A stretch of 64,000 nucleotides of DNA from Clostridium estertheticum. GTDB taxonomy: Bacteria > Bacillota > Clostridia > Clostridiales > Clostridiaceae. The stretch lies in contig NZ_CP086239.1 in assembly GCF_026650985.1 (NCBI RefSeq), forward strand, positions 4,428,501 through 4,492,500. The letters run 5' to 3'. The position numbers were made by a program, and so were the translations under genes. The notes below the pieces were generated by a model. It ran no database searches. It was not told the origin of the DNA and was given only the letters and a program-made list of their open reading frames with translations. Shown piece by piece: positions 1-9,227 of this stretch; positions within the stretch are counted from its first letter, which is position 1, and each line of letters starts with the position of its first letter.

Positions 1-675
1 ATCAGAAAAACTACTGTATTACCAAAGAAGCATAATTTTAAGACAAAAGATGAAATTTTGTCAAATTATATTTTACTTAGAGAAGAAGAAATTGGAGATA
101 CTCTGTGGAATAAAATTTACAAATCTGAGATCATAAAAAAATACAATTTGAAATTTGAGAATTATAAACGTGGTGAAGACACAATATTTAATGCTAATTA
201 TTATCAGCACATAGACAAATGCATAGTCATTTCAGAAGCTTTATATAATTATAGAATTGAAAATGCAAATCCAGTATGGCTTAAATACTGTGATAATTAT
301 TTGGATATTGTAAGGAGCGAAAATGATACTATCGTAGGTAAACTTAAAGAATGGGGTAAATATAGCAAGGATGCTAGGGAGTACCAAGCAACTCATTTTA
401 CTTATCGTATAATTGAGTATTTTTATAAGATAACTTACTCTAAAAGTTTTTTAAATTTGGAAAGTAAAATAGAGCAAAAATCAACTTTAAAAAGTAAAAG
501 CCAAGAAATATTAAATTTATTAGATAATGAAGAAGTTAGAAAGAATTTGGATGATTCCAAGGTGATTGGTAAATTCCATAAATTACTTATTAAATCTATG
601 AAATCAAGAAATGTTGAATTGATATTGTTTTTAGTAAAGATCAAATTGGTATACAACAATATAAAAGGTATATAG
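1..675 (+). CDS. Glycosyltransferase family 2, C-terminal part (5' truncated by window edge)
   Basis: The reading frame is open from base 1, so the gene begins outside the window; the internal TTG at 58 is not its real start. The visible part carries the usual 3' half of a clostridial GT2 enzyme: a GDTLWNKIYKSEII motif, then RGEDTIFNANYY, the conserved acidic ED pair of the acceptor/catalytic region, and an LYNYRIENAN segment. The catalytic GT-A fold N-terminus and DXD are off the edge. Position directly ahead of wzz-like and BY-kinase genes suggests a sugar transferase that builds the repeat unit of an exopolysaccharide. Family call is firm; donor and acceptor cannot be told. Confidence 0.8.
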   Translation: MRKTTVLPKKHNFKTKDEILSNYILLREEEIGDTLWNKIYKSEIIKKYNLKFENYKRGEDTIFNANYYQHIDKCIVISEALYNYRIENANPVWLKYCDNYLDIVRSENDTIVGKLKEWGKYSKDAREYQATHFTYRIIEYFYKITYSKSFLNLESKIEQKSTLKSKSQEILNLLDNEEVRKNLDDSKVIGKFHKLLIKSMKSRNVELILFLVKIKLVYNNIKGI

Positions 676-729
676 CTTTAAAATTAATAAGAAATATCAT
701 AAAAGAACAATTACCATGGAGGTATTAAA

Positions 730-1398
730 ATGAATTATGAAACCACAAAAGGATATAAAGAATTTATAAATGTTCTAAAAAGAGGGAAATGGATTATATT
801 GCTTGTAACAATTTTAGCAACATTAACAGCGGCTTTATTCAGTTATTATTCTATGAAAAGTTCTAAGCCAATGTATCAAACAATAACAAGCGTTGTAATA
901 GGAAATAAAGAAGATATAGTTAATGCGAAAAGTTTAATCCCTACATTTGAGCAAATCGCAAACTCTAGTACTATATCAAAGAACGCTAGCTTATTATTAA
1001 AAGGTTCTGTGTCAGATTTGAAGCTGCGAAAGAGTTATGATGTTACTGTATCAGCGGATGCTCCGATACTTACAATTACGGCTAGTGGAGAATCACAAAA
1101 GCAGTCTTTAGCTATAGCAAATGCCGTTATTACCTCCTATTCAAAAGAAGTAAAAAGAATATATCCTTCACAGAGCATGAAAATAATGGAGAATTCAGGT
1201 CAGAGCGATCTTATAAACAATAAATTTAAATCTATGAACGTAACATTAGCATTTTTACTTGGATTGTTCCTTTCGATATTTATTGTGACATTTATAGGGT
1301 TCTTTGATGAAAAGATCAGGACCAAAGATGATGTAGAGAAATATTTGGGTCTACATATTCTCGGAAATTTACCAAAAAGAAATAAATCGCACATTTAA
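730..1398 (+). CDS. Wzz/YveK-type polysaccharide chain-length (co-polymerase) protein
   Basis: A 222-residue protein with two membrane segments, one near residues 18-40 (WIILLVTILATL...) and one near 170-192 (VTLAFLLGLFLSIFIVTFIG), enclosing an extracellular region. This is the architecture of Gram-positive CapA/YveK modulators that set polymer length and activate the partner BY-kinase. The start ATG is preceded by GGAGG at about 718-722. The cytoplasmic C-terminal tail (EKYLGLHILGNLPK) is the part that in the family contacts the kinase, which follows 26 nt downstream. Confidence 0.85.
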   Translation: MNYETTKGYKEFINVLKRGKWIILLVTILATLTAALFSYYSMKSSKPMYQTITSVVIGNKEDIVNAKSLIPTFEQIANSSTISKNASLLLKGSVSDLKLRKSYDVTVSADAPILTITASGESQKQSLAIANAVITSYSKEVKRIYPSQSMKIMENSGQSDLINNKFKSMNVTLAFLLGLFLSIFIVTFIGFFDEKIRTKDDVEKYLGLHILGNLPKRNKSHI

Positions 1399-1424
1399 TA
1401 TAAATTAGAAGGGAGATGGATTTA

Positions 1425-2054
1425 ATGGGAGAAACAAAATATGGAGAGTATCTTAATTTAGACTCAATTAATTCAAAAGCATTTAACGAATTAAAAGCGA
1501 ATATTCAGCTCATAAACGCGGACAGTAAAAAAAAGGTTATTATGATAGCAAGTTCTGGCAGTAGCGACGGTAGGTCAACTACAACAGCATATCTTTCACT
1601 GTCGCTTGCAAAAAGTGGTAAAAAAACTATACTTGTTGATTGTGATCTGAAAAAGCCAAATATACATAACATGTTTGATTTAACAAACGATAAAGGCCTT
1701 GTGAATTATCTATCCGGAGATGTATCGCTTGAAAAAGTAGTTAAGACTACGAAGATAAAGAATTTATCTATACTGACTTCTGGTACAGTAACATTAAATT
1801 ATGCGGAACTTTTTGTATCAGCTAGATTTAATGAATTTATAACTTTATTAAAGGAAGATTATGATTATATCATTATTGATACACCTCCGATCACAATAGG
1901 CGCTGATGCTGAGGTTTTATCAAGATATACTGATGGATGTGTTCTTGTTGTTAAATCAGGGAAAACAGAAAGAAAATCTGCCCATAAGGCTAAAGAAATT
2001 CTTCAAAAAGTGCATGCTAATATTATAGGTGTATTCCTAAATGAAACGGACTAA
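1425..2054 (+). CDS. BY-kinase-family ATPase (CpsD/CapB-like) with altered Walker A
   Basis: A 209-residue cytoplasmic P-loop protein of the bacterial tyrosine kinase family that partners Wzz-type activators. Walker A' (ILVDCDLKKPN) and Walker B (YDYIIIDTPP) are canonical. The Walker A is GSSDGRST: the invariant Lys of GKS/T is Arg, encoded by AGG at about 1570-1575. The protein ends ...IIGVFLNETD, with no C-terminal tyrosine cluster, the usual autophosphorylation target. I chose the ATG at 1425 because GGGAG (1411-1415) is correctly spaced from it; an in-frame ATG at 1416 overlaps that site. It may be a weak kinase or a regulatory pseudokinase. Confidence 0.8.
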   Translation: MGETKYGEYLNLDSINSKAFNELKANIQLINADSKKKVIMIASSGSSDGRSTTTAYLSLSLAKSGKKTILVDCDLKKPNIHNMFDLTNDKGLVNYLSGDVSLEKVVKTTKIKNLSILTSGTVTLNYAELFVSARFNEFITLLKEDYDYIIIDTPPITIGADAEVLSRYTDGCVLVVKSGKTERKSAHKAKEILQKVHANIIGVFLNETD

Positions 2055-2091
2055 AGATAATTTTATAAAATAAAAATAGAGGTGTAAACAA

Positions 2092-3243
2092 ATGACAGAT
2101 GTATTCATTATAGGTTCTAAAGGAATACCATCTAATTATGGTGGATTCGAGACCTTTGTAGATAAATTAACTCTTTATAAAAAAAAGCAGGATATCATGT
2201 ATCATGTGGCTTGTCTAAATGTTAAGGAAGAAGAGTTTTATTATAATAAAGCAAGATGTTTTAATGTTAATGTAAAAGACATAGGTAGTGCGAAAGCAGT
2301 ACTTTATGATTTGCAAGCTTTAAGCAAATCAATAAAGTATATTAAGGAAAAGAAATTGTCTAATTCAATTGTTCTTATTCTTGCGTGTCGCATTGGTCCA
2401 TTTATATCATTTTACAAGAAACAACTCAAGGATTTGGGAATAAAGCTTTATATAAATCCTGATGGACATGAATGGAAACGTAGTAAATGGAGTATGCCTG
2501 TGAGGAATTATTGGAAGTTTTCTGAAAAATTGATGGTAAAACATGCAGATTTACTAATATGTGATTCAAGGGGTATAGAGGATTACATAAATACAGATTA
2601 TGATATGTACAAGCCTAATACTACATTTATAGCTTATGGAGCGGAAATTGAAAGATCTAAGCTAATCGAGAAGGATGATTTTATAACAAGCTTTCTTGAC
2701 GGTTTTTTAATAAAAAGGAAAGAATATTACTTAATTGTTGGTAGGTTTGTACCCGAGAACAGTTATGAGACTATGATAAGAGAGTTTATGAAATCGGATG
2801 TTGATAAGGATCTTGTTATAATTACAAATGTCGAGAAAAATAAATTTTATGAAAGATTACTAAAGGCCACAAACTTTACTAGCGACACGCGAATAAAATT
2901 TGTAGGAACTGTTTATGATAATGAACTTCTAAAAAAAATAAGAGAAGAAGCATTTGCATATATTCATGGACATTCAGTGGGAGGAACTAATCCTTCACTT
3001 CTTGAAGCCTTAGCGAGTACGGATATTAATCTGCTTTTAGATGTTAATTTTAATAAAGAAGTTGGGGAAAATGGAGCTATGTATTTTAGTGATGAAGATG
3101 GCAATTTAGCTTCATTAATAAGCAAAGCAGAAAAATTAACAGAAAATGAAATTTTAGCGATGTCTACAAGAGCTAAGAATAGAATAAAAGATTCTTATTC
3201 TTGGGACAAGATTGTTCATGATTACGAAGAGCTTTTTTTATAA
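2092..3243 (+). CDS. DUF1972-containing GT4 glycosyltransferase
   Basis: A 383-residue soluble enzyme. The N-terminus MTDVFIIGSKGIPSNYGGFE is the hallmark of the DUF1972 family, found in rhamnosyl/galactosyl transferases of capsule loci. The C-terminal half is GT-B: YYLIVGRFVPENSYETMIRE, and the donor-binding stretch GHSVGGTNPSLLEALA with the E-x7-E type acidic pattern. GAGGTG lies 7-12 nt ahead of the ATG. It probably adds a deoxyhexose or hexose to the lipid-linked repeat unit; the nearby rmlD makes dTDP-rhamnose a plausible donor, which is inference. Confidence 0.85.
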   Translation: MTDVFIIGSKGIPSNYGGFETFVDKLTLYKKKQDIMYHVACLNVKEEEFYYNKARCFNVNVKDIGSAKAVLYDLQALSKSIKYIKEKKLSNSIVLILACRIGPFISFYKKQLKDLGIKLYINPDGHEWKRSKWSMPVRNYWKFSEKLMVKHADLLICDSRGIEDYINTDYDMYKPNTTFIAYGAEIERSKLIEKDDFITSFLDGFLIKRKEYYLIVGRFVPENSYETMIREFMKSDVDKDLVIITNVEKNKFYERLLKATNFTSDTRIKFVGTVYDNELLKKIREEAFAYIHGHSVGGTNPSLLEALASTDINLLLDVNFNKEVGENGAMYFSDEDGNLASLISKAEKLTENEILAMSTRAKNRIKDSYSWDKIVHDYEELFL

Positions 3244-3263
3244 GTTTAAGGAGGCGTCGACTT

Positions 3264-4658
3264 ATTAAAATATTGCATTATTCTCTTGGATTACCTCCAC
3301 TACGGACTGGAGGGTTAACTAAATATTCTGTAGATCTTATGTTAAAACAAGTTGCAGGTGGTAATAACGTTACATTATTATATCCTGGTCATTTCACGAT
3401 TGATAAAAAATTACGAATTGATGAGAATAAGTCATTTAAGGGTGTTAAAGTATATGAAATACTAAACCCAATTGGTATTCCACTACTTAGCGGAATACCA
3501 AGTCCAGAGACATATTTTAAAAATAGGGATATAAATGTATATATAGATTTCTTAAAAGAGTCAAAGGTAAAGATTTTGCATATTCATACATTGATGGGCT
3601 TAGATAAAGAACTTGTAGCAGCTGCAAAGAAATTAAATATAAAAACCATATTTACTTCTCATGATTATTTTGGAATATGCCCTAAAGTCAATCTTATTGA
3701 TTTGCAAGGGGAAATATGCGAGGAATATCATAATGGAGAGAACTGCATAACATGCAATAGAAATGGCTACAGTAGTTCATTGGTATTCTTTATGCAGTCA
3801 AGAACTTATAGATATTTAAAGAATAGTAGGATTATAAAAAAGCTAAGAGCTTATAAGCAGAAATTAATTATTAAAAAAAATCATGAATTAACTGAAACTG
3901 AACTTATAAATGAAGAAAAAAACAATAAAAATAATCCTTCGGCTAGTGGATATGTTAAGTTTAGAAAAAATTCTATTGATATACTTAATAATATCGATTT
4001 TATTCATTATAATAGCAGTGTAGCAAAGAATACATATGAGAGATATATAAACAATGTAAATAGTAGAGTTCTTAATATTTCTCATTCAAATATAAAGGAT
4101 AATAGAATAAAAAAACAAAGTAATAGTAAAGAACCATTAAAAATAACATATATTGGATCGATAGAGAAGTATAAAGGGTTATATTTTCTATTAGATGTGC
4201 TTAGACAACTACTGAAAAATAATATTAGCGAATGGAATTTGAATGTCTATGGAAAAAATGTAAATATAAATATAGATGAGTTTATGGGAAAAGTAAATAT
4301 AAAGGGTACATATGTTTATTCTGATCTCGAGGAATTATTTAAGAATACAGATGTATTGATAGTTCCAAGCATCTGGTATGAGACATTTGGATATATAGCA
4401 CTTGAGGCATTCTCTTATGCTGTACCTGTAATTTTAACTGATCTTGTAGGGTTTAAAGATATGATAAAATCCGGAACTACTGGCATAGTAATAAAAGCCG
4501 CCGAGGATGAATTATATAAAAATTTAGGAGCTATAATAGAGGATAGAGAAAAACTATCGTATATTAATAATAATATACTAAATCTAGCAAGTATTTATAC
4601 AATGGAAAAACATGCATCGGATATAATGGAATTGTACTCAGGTCTGATTAAAGAATAG
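3264..4658 (+). CDS. GT4 glycosyltransferase with apparently non-canonical start codon
   Basis: About 464 residues, GT-B fold. N-terminus (M)KILHYSLGLPPLRTGG matches the paralogue at 11874; then HIHTLMGLDKE, HDYFGICPKVNL and a C..C pair, and a C-terminal donor domain with SIWYETFGYIALEAFSYAVP. The only ATG/GTG/TTG in frame near the start is TTG 3273, 18 nt after AAGGAGG (3248-3254) and inside the conserved KILHY motif. The optimal positions are CTT 3261 (aligned with the GTG start of the paralogue) or ATT 3264. I give ATT, a known rare initiator (as in infC); CTT is possible. It sits 20 nt after the previous gene and 9 nt before the polymerase. Confidence 0.8.
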   Translation: MKILHYSLGLPPLRTGGLTKYSVDLMLKQVAGGNNVTLLYPGHFTIDKKLRIDENKSFKGVKVYEILNPIGIPLLSGIPSPETYFKNRDINVYIDFLKESKVKILHIHTLMGLDKELVAAAKKLNIKTIFTSHDYFGICPKVNLIDLQGEICEEYHNGENCITCNRNGYSSSLVFFMQSRTYRYLKNSRIIKKLRAYKQKLIIKKNHELTETELINEEKNNKNNPSASGYVKFRKNSIDILNNIDFIHYNSSVAKNTYERYINNVNSRVLNISHSNIKDNRIKKQSNSKEPLKITYIGSIEKYKGLYFLLDVLRQLLKNNISEWNLNVYGKNVNINIDEFMGKVNIKGTYVYSDLEELFKNTDVLIVPSIWYETFGYIALEAFSYAVPVILTDLVGFKDMIKSGTTGIVIKAAEDELYKNLGAIIEDREKLSYINNNILNLASIYTMEKHASDIMELYSGLIKE

Positions 4659-4667
4659 GAGAAATAA

Positions 4668-5882
4668 ATGGAAATATTAATGGCATTATTGTATTGCTTT
4701 CATCAGATGTTTGCCAATTTACCTTTTGTTAGTAAAACATTAACCGGTAATTTAGATCTGTTTTATGCATTGGGGATGCTCGGTATTGTCTTTGTTATAT
4801 TAAAAAAAAAGAGAGATATTTCACTCTTAATAATATGTGCTTTACCGATTGTGATTTATGGGATCATTCAAGGAATGGTAATACAAAATGTAGAAATGCA
4901 AAAACTTTTGGTTAATATTTCTAAAATTACAATATGCATTTCTTTAATGATTTTGGTATCAAGAAAAATTCATGACTTTAAGATTAAAAAGTTTATTGAT
5001 TATATTTGTAGAATCTACTTAATACTTACACCTGTAGCGATTGTTCTAAAACAAAATGATTATTTATGGAGGCTTCATGATACTATAAATAAATATAATC
5101 TTGTAAGACTAAATTTATTTTACATAGAGCCTAGTGAGCTAGGTTTTCACTTATCTATAATAATCCTTATATTAATGTATTTAATTATTAAAGAAAAAAC
5201 TCATAAGGTGCAAGCTAAATATATAATCTATATGATAGATTGTTTAGCTCTATTAGCATTATCTGGAGCTTACGGATCATCAGTAATGTTATTTTCCACC
5301 ATAATATTCATATCATTTATTATAATTATAACAAAACTGAATTTTAAAAACATTTTAGTTGGATATGGATTAATAATGGTCTTTACCATAATAACAATAT
5401 TGTTCGTAGTAACGAAATCGTCAATGTATATGAGGACAGTGGATACGTTAAATGGAAAAGATTCTTCCAACAGTTACAGAGTAAATGTTACTCAGGAATT
5501 CACATCTACAGCAATAACTAAGACAGAAGGCATCGGAGTAGGCTTTGGAAATCTTAATACCGATAATACAAGGAAAATCTTTAAATCTACTGGAATGACA
5601 GCAGTAGTAGCAGCTTCATATCCGTATTTTATTGCAGAGGGAGGTATATTTGCAGTAGCATATTTAGTTTTATTACTCACATTACTCACGATTAATGTAG
5701 GTATCAAAAAAAATATGTTACTCGCAAACCTTCTGTTATTTAGTTTCTTATATCAGATTTACGGCGGTTATTTTACAAACCCATTAAATTGGATTATATA
5801 TGGATTAATACTAAGCAGGTGGACACCTGATAAGATAGAATTAGAAGATAATTTGGACAAAGGAAAAGAGATAATCTCATAG
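4668..5882 (+). CDS. O-antigen-polymerase-like (Wzy-type) membrane protein
   Basis: A 404-residue, highly hydrophobic protein with about ten membrane segments and a long extracytoplasmic loop (around residues 245-310) before the last helices, the topology of Wzy/WaaL polymerases. The motif IEPSELGFHLSIII resembles the EPS.lg segment common in these polymerases. It should join lipid-linked repeat units outside the membrane. The context (transferases upstream, Wzz near) supports this. Sequence conservation in the family is low, so the call rests on topology and place. Its stop codon lies inside a terminator hairpin. Confidence 0.75.
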   Translation: MEILMALLYCFHQMFANLPFVSKTLTGNLDLFYALGMLGIVFVILKKKRDISLLIICALPIVIYGIIQGMVIQNVEMQKLLVNISKITICISLMILVSRKIHDFKIKKFIDYICRIYLILTPVAIVLKQNDYLWRLHDTINKYNLVRLNLFYIEPSELGFHLSIIILILMYLIIKEKTHKVQAKYIIYMIDCLALLALSGAYGSSVMLFSTIIFISFIIIITKLNFKNILVGYGLIMVFTIITILFVVTKSSMYMRTVDTLNGKDSSNSYRVNVTQEFTSTAITKTEGIGVGFGNLNTDNTRKIFKSTGMTAVVAASYPYFIAEGGIFAVAYLVLLLTLLTINVGIKKNMLLANLLLFSFLYQIYGGYFTNPLNWIIYGLILSRWTPDKIELEDNLDKGKEIIS

Positions 5883-5894
5883 ATTATCTCTTTT
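5864..5894 (+). terminator. Rho-independent terminator of the capsule operon
   Basis: Perfect 14-bp stem AAAAGAGATAATCT (5864-5877) with AGATTATCTCTTTT (5881-5894), loop CAT, running into T-rich DNA. The stop codon TAG at 5880-5882 of the polymerase gene is in the loop and 3' arm, so termination is immediate. Confidence 0.85.
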
Positions 5895-6093
5895 CTTATG
5901 CATTAATTTTTTTAACATAACATCGCATATAAATATTTATGCAGTAGTTTTGTTAAATTAATTAAATATATTTACTACATATGCAGCCTACCGGCTGAAA
6001 AACTTTTTTTGTAAGGATTATTTATATCTATTCTATTTTTTTTTATCCATCATCTTTTTTAGATGCATCTTAGCATAAAGGTTTAATAAAATG

Positions 6094-6370
6094 GATTTCT
6101 CCGGGAATGACTTGCAATAAAAAGTGAGAAAACATTGAAATTGAATTTAGAATTCTTGTTTTGCCAATATAAAATTCTCGTAAGACTGACAGGTTGCATA
6201 ACAATTAATAATTGTTATGTGCCCCAGAGAACTACCCAGAGGTCCAGTCTAGCGAACCCGAGACAGGACGTCGAGTGTGAGAGTTAGAGAATTTTATATT
6301 CGCAAAAGATTAGAATTCCTTAATGCAATTTCATGTTTTGAGCTTATATTGCAAGTCATGGATGAGAAAT
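6094..6370 (-). repeat. Long palindromic element, copy 1 (complete, with core)
   Basis: Arms 6094-6180 and 6285-6370 are imperfect inverted repeats; both ends carry TGACTTGCAATA/its complement. On the minus strand the order is arm, 32-nt core (6250-6281, starting CTCACACTCGACG and ending GGGTTCGCTA), a variable part with a hairpin CATAACAAT...ATTGTTATG, then a block TTACGAGAAT...TTGGCAAAACAAGAATT (about 6152-6182) and the second arm. Copy 2 at 35785 has the same parts. It lies between convergent genes, 4 nt from the stop codon of the beta-helix gene at 6375. It has no coding potential. It may be a structured RNA, a transcription terminator or a MITE-like mobile sequence. It also explains most of the 490-nt gap after 5882; the rest is AT-rich with only a weak hairpin CAGCC-tacc-GGCTG (5984-5997). 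Confidence 0.8.
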
Positions 6371-6374
6371 TGTT

Positions 6375-7709
6375 TTATTTACCAACAGTCATTTTAGCAT
6401 ACTCATGAAGTCCAATTTTGTAACCTTTTATTGTATTGTTATATATTGTGTTGTGCTGATTTGTATTAGAAGTTGAATAGATACCACTCTTAGATATTAT
6501 TCCATTACTTGAGCTAATCTTATTATCCTTAATTGTTATATGTTGAGGCTGATCTTTTCCATTCGAGTCAAGTAATATCCCATTACCTTTCTCTGGAGCT
6601 TTATTATCATTTTCGCCATTTGTATTATTTATAATATTATTAGATACAATGTTATTAGAGCTTCCAGCAGTTATATCGATACCATTCTTTTGTGCAGATA
6701 ACACTTTGTTTCCAGTAGCAGTTGTATTTGATGTTTCATACAGACATATTGCTCCTAGATTGCCAACACCTTTGATGGACTCTTCTACTGTATTGTTTTT
6801 AACAAGGTTATCTTTAGTTTGCCATACCTCTATTTGGTTAAATCTATTGTTTTTGGAAATATTTCCTATAAGAGAATTTCCACTTGTAACTTTCTTGTCT
6901 CCACCATAAATAGTGAGGCCTTCCTGACCATTACCGATGCACGTATTACCACTTGCTACAGAGTTTGCCGTACCTTTTCCAGTTGTTGAGTTAAAACCAA
7001 ATATCACTCCTTGACCGCCACTATTTTTTAACACATTGTTTGTCACGGAGATTTTGTTCCCGTTTAAGCAGTAAATATGGCCACTTATTTGTTCCTTTTT
7101 ATAACCACCAAAAACTTTGTCGTTTTCAAAATTATTCTTATCGATTGTAATATTAGAACTATCGTTATCTATTTTAATCCCATATTTACGAATATCATCG
7201 AAATAAGAATTTGTAATATTACAGTTGCTACTTGCAGATATATTTAATGCAACATAATCAATTTTGTTCGTAAATTTACATTCAGTTACATTTAGTCCTT
7301 TTTTAAAATCAACGTTTATTGCGGTAGAGCAATTTTGAAACTCTATGCCCTGAAAACTGTTATTATTTCCTGCAAAAAATAAAGTGTTTTTGCCAGTACC
7401 AATAAAAACTGCTTTATTTTTTGAAATTAATTTTATTCCATCTGGAAGTTTTACACTACCGTGAACACTATATTTGCCTTCTGGTAACTTTATTGTACTT
7501 CCGCTTGGATATGAATTTATCATTTTTTGAAATGCTGCCGTGGTGTCCGTGGCTCCGGTTATGTCTAATGAGTATTTTTTTATATCATTCTTATTGATGT
7601 TATGAAGTGAAAGATCTTTTGTTTTGTTAATTACTACAAATGTACCTATAACAAATGCAAAAAAGACTACTATAATAACTATGACTGTTTTATTTTTAAA
7701 AAATTTCAT
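6375..7709 (-). CDS. Membrane-anchored right-handed beta-helix protein, paralogue 1
   Basis: 444 residues. One N-terminal membrane anchor (TVIVIIVVFFAFVIGTFVVI) is followed by a pectate-lyase-like start: DTTAAFQKMINSYPSGSTI then LPEGKYSVHGSVKLPDGI, and then many short N/G/I-rich turns typical of PbH1 repeats (NNSFQGIEFQNC, NSYFDDIRKYGIKIDN). It is one of three paralogues on this strand and most likely a surface or exported polysaccharide-binding or -cleaving protein. No lyase active site can be assigned by eye. I prefer ATG 7709 (GGGTGG just upstream) over ATG 7730. Unlike the other two it keeps an anchor instead of a cleavable signal, and it is separated from them by a terminator. Confidence 0.8.
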   Translation of the reverse strand: MKFFKNKTVIVIIVVFFAFVIGTFVVINKTKDLSLHNINKNDIKKYSLDITGATDTTAAFQKMINSYPSGSTIKLPEGKYSVHGSVKLPDGIKLISKNKAVFIGTGKNTLFFAGNNNSFQGIEFQNCSTAINVDFKKGLNVTECKFTNKIDYVALNISASSNCNITNSYFDDIRKYGIKIDNDSSNITIDKNNFENDKVFGGYKKEQISGHIYCLNGNKISVTNNVLKNSGGQGVIFGFNSTTGKGTANSVASGNTCIGNGQEGLTIYGGDKKVTSGNSLIGNISKNNRFNQIEVWQTKDNLVKNNTVEESIKGVGNLGAICLYETSNTTATGNKVLSAQKNGIDITAGSSNNIVSNNIINNTNGENDNKAPEKGNGILLDSNGKDQPQHITIKDNKISSSNGIISKSGIYSTSNTNQHNTIYNNTIKGYKIGLHEYAKMTVGK

Positions 7710-7811
7710 ATATCCACCCTTTATTTTCATATTAGTAATTTTGCTGAATATTAGTATGCCCAGTCGCAGAGGAGTAATTCAATCCAATATTTCGGAGTGA
7801 ATTATAAATAA

Positions 7812-7858
7812 AAACAAAGGATAAAGTCTACAAATATTATAGCTTTTATCCTTTGTTT
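7812..7858 (-). terminator. Terminator after beta-helix paralogue 2
   Basis: Stem AAACAAAGGATAAA (7812-7825) with TTTATCCTTTGTTT (7845-7858); on the minus strand it ends in a T-rich run. It separates paralogues 3 and 2 from paralogue 1. Confidence 0.75.
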
Positions 7859-7880
7859 AGTAGATCCTAAGGAGAGGTTG

Positions 7881-9227
7881 TTACATTCCACAAGTCATTT
7901 TTGCATAAGAATGAAATCCAGATTTGTAACCTGTTATAGAGTTACTATCTATTTTGTTATACTTATTACTATTAGAAGTTGAATAGATACCACTCTTAGG
8001 AATAATGCCTATACTTGAGCTAATTTTATTATTTCTGATTGTTGTATATTGTGGCTGTGATATTCCAGCTGAGTCAAGCAATATTGCATTACCTTTTTCA
8101 GGAGCAGTAATATTATTGTTTAAGTTTGTATTTGCTATATTATTATCTGTTATAGTGTTATATAAACTTCCAGCAGTTATATCTATACCATTATTTTGAG
8201 CAGAGAGTATTGTATTCCCAGTAACAGTTGTTCTAGTCGTAGTAAACAGACATATTGCGCCTAGATTACCGCGCCCAGCTATTGATTCTTCAACTGTATT
8301 TCCACTCACAGTATTATTATCAGATTGCCATACTTCTATTTGATTATATCTGTTATTTTTAGAGGTATTGCCTATAATAGAATTTCCACTTGAGAGTTTC
8401 TTAATGCCTCCATAAATTGTGATACCTTCTTGACCATTACCGGTACAATTATTATTACGTGCTATGCAGTTAGTTGTACCTTTACCTAAGGTTGAACTGT
8501 AACCGAATATTATGCCTTGGCCACCGCTATTTTTCAAAATATTGTTCTCAACAGTGATTTTGTTACCACTTAAGCAGTAAACATGACCACCTATCTGCGA
8601 GGTCTTATATCCACCAAAAACATTAGGGTTATCAAAATAATTTTTATATATAGTAATATTAGAACTATTGTTATCTATTTTAATTCCATATTTGTTTATA
8701 TTATAGAAATATGAAGTAGTAATAGTGCAATCACTACTTCCATAAATATCGATTGCTGCATAATTAATATTATTTGTGAATCTGCAGTTTGTTATATTAA
8801 CTCCTTTTACATATAACACCCTTAAAGCAATAGAGCAATTTTGAAACTCTATACCCTTAAAAGTGTTATCATTACCTGTAGCGAATAAAGTGTTTTTACC
8901 AGTGCCCTCTATTACAACGTCACTACTTGCAATCAAACTCATCCCATCTTTCAAATTAACAATGTCAGATATCTTATATATACCCTTTGGTAAATTAATT
9001 GTACTACCTTTTGGATACGAATCTATCATTTTTTGAAATGAAGCAGAGGTATCTGATATTCCCGTTTTATCCAAATTATATTTTTGAGCATCTATTGTTG
9101 CAGGACCATTAGTTGAATTAGCCGTCACAGTGTCAGCTTTTGTAGTAGTTACAAAGGAAGTACCATTTAATAAAGCAGTTAATATTATGGTAACAGCTAT
9201 ACTTTTTCTTATGTTATTATTTAAGAT
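7881..9227 (-). CDS. Secreted right-handed beta-helix protein, paralogue 2, apparent ATC start
   Basis: Domain structure as in its neighbours: DTSASFQKMIDSYPKGSTI, LPKGIYKISDIVNLKDG, then beta-helix turns and the family block GQEGITIYGGIKK...NQIEVWQSDNNTV. The first usable canonical start, GTG 9128, would drop the signal peptide. The frame stays open for 33 codons upstream and encodes NNNIRKSIAVTIILTALLNG, a clear signal peptide aligned with paralogue 3. At the spot where paralogue 3 has ATG, this gene has ATC (9227-9225), 9 nt after an identical AAGAGGAGTGA ribosome site. So either ATC is used, or the start was lost and an N-terminally short form is made. The 448-residue product matches 444 and 453 in the paralogues. 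Confidence 0.75.
   Translation of the reverse strand: MLNNNIRKSIAVTIILTALLNGTSFVTTTKADTVTANSTNGPATIDAQKYNLDKTGISDTSASFQKMIDSYPKGSTINLPKGIYKISDIVNLKDGMSLIASSDVVIEGTGKNTLFATGNDNTFKGIEFQNCSIALRVLYVKGVNITNCRFTNNINYAAIDIYGSSDCTITTSYFYNINKYGIKIDNNSSNITIYKNYFDNPNVFGGYKTSQIGGHVYCLSGNKITVENNILKNSGGQGIIFGYSSTLGKGTTNCIARNNNCTGNGQEGITIYGGIKKLSSGNSIIGNTSKNNRYNQIEVWQSDNNTVSGNTVEESIAGRGNLGAICLFTTTRTTVTGNTILSAQNNGIDITAGSLYNTITDNNIANTNLNNNITAPEKGNAILLDSAGISQPQYTTIRNNKISSSIGIIPKSGIYSTSNSNKYNKIDSNSITGYKSGFHSYAKMTCGM

Noticed and set aside
5984-6012. Hairpin CAGCC-tacc-GGCTG followed by A and T runs, taken first for part of a riboswitch
   Set aside because: No GEMM core (GCAAAC, GACGCAAAGCC) nearby; only a 5-bp stem, so at most a weak terminator.
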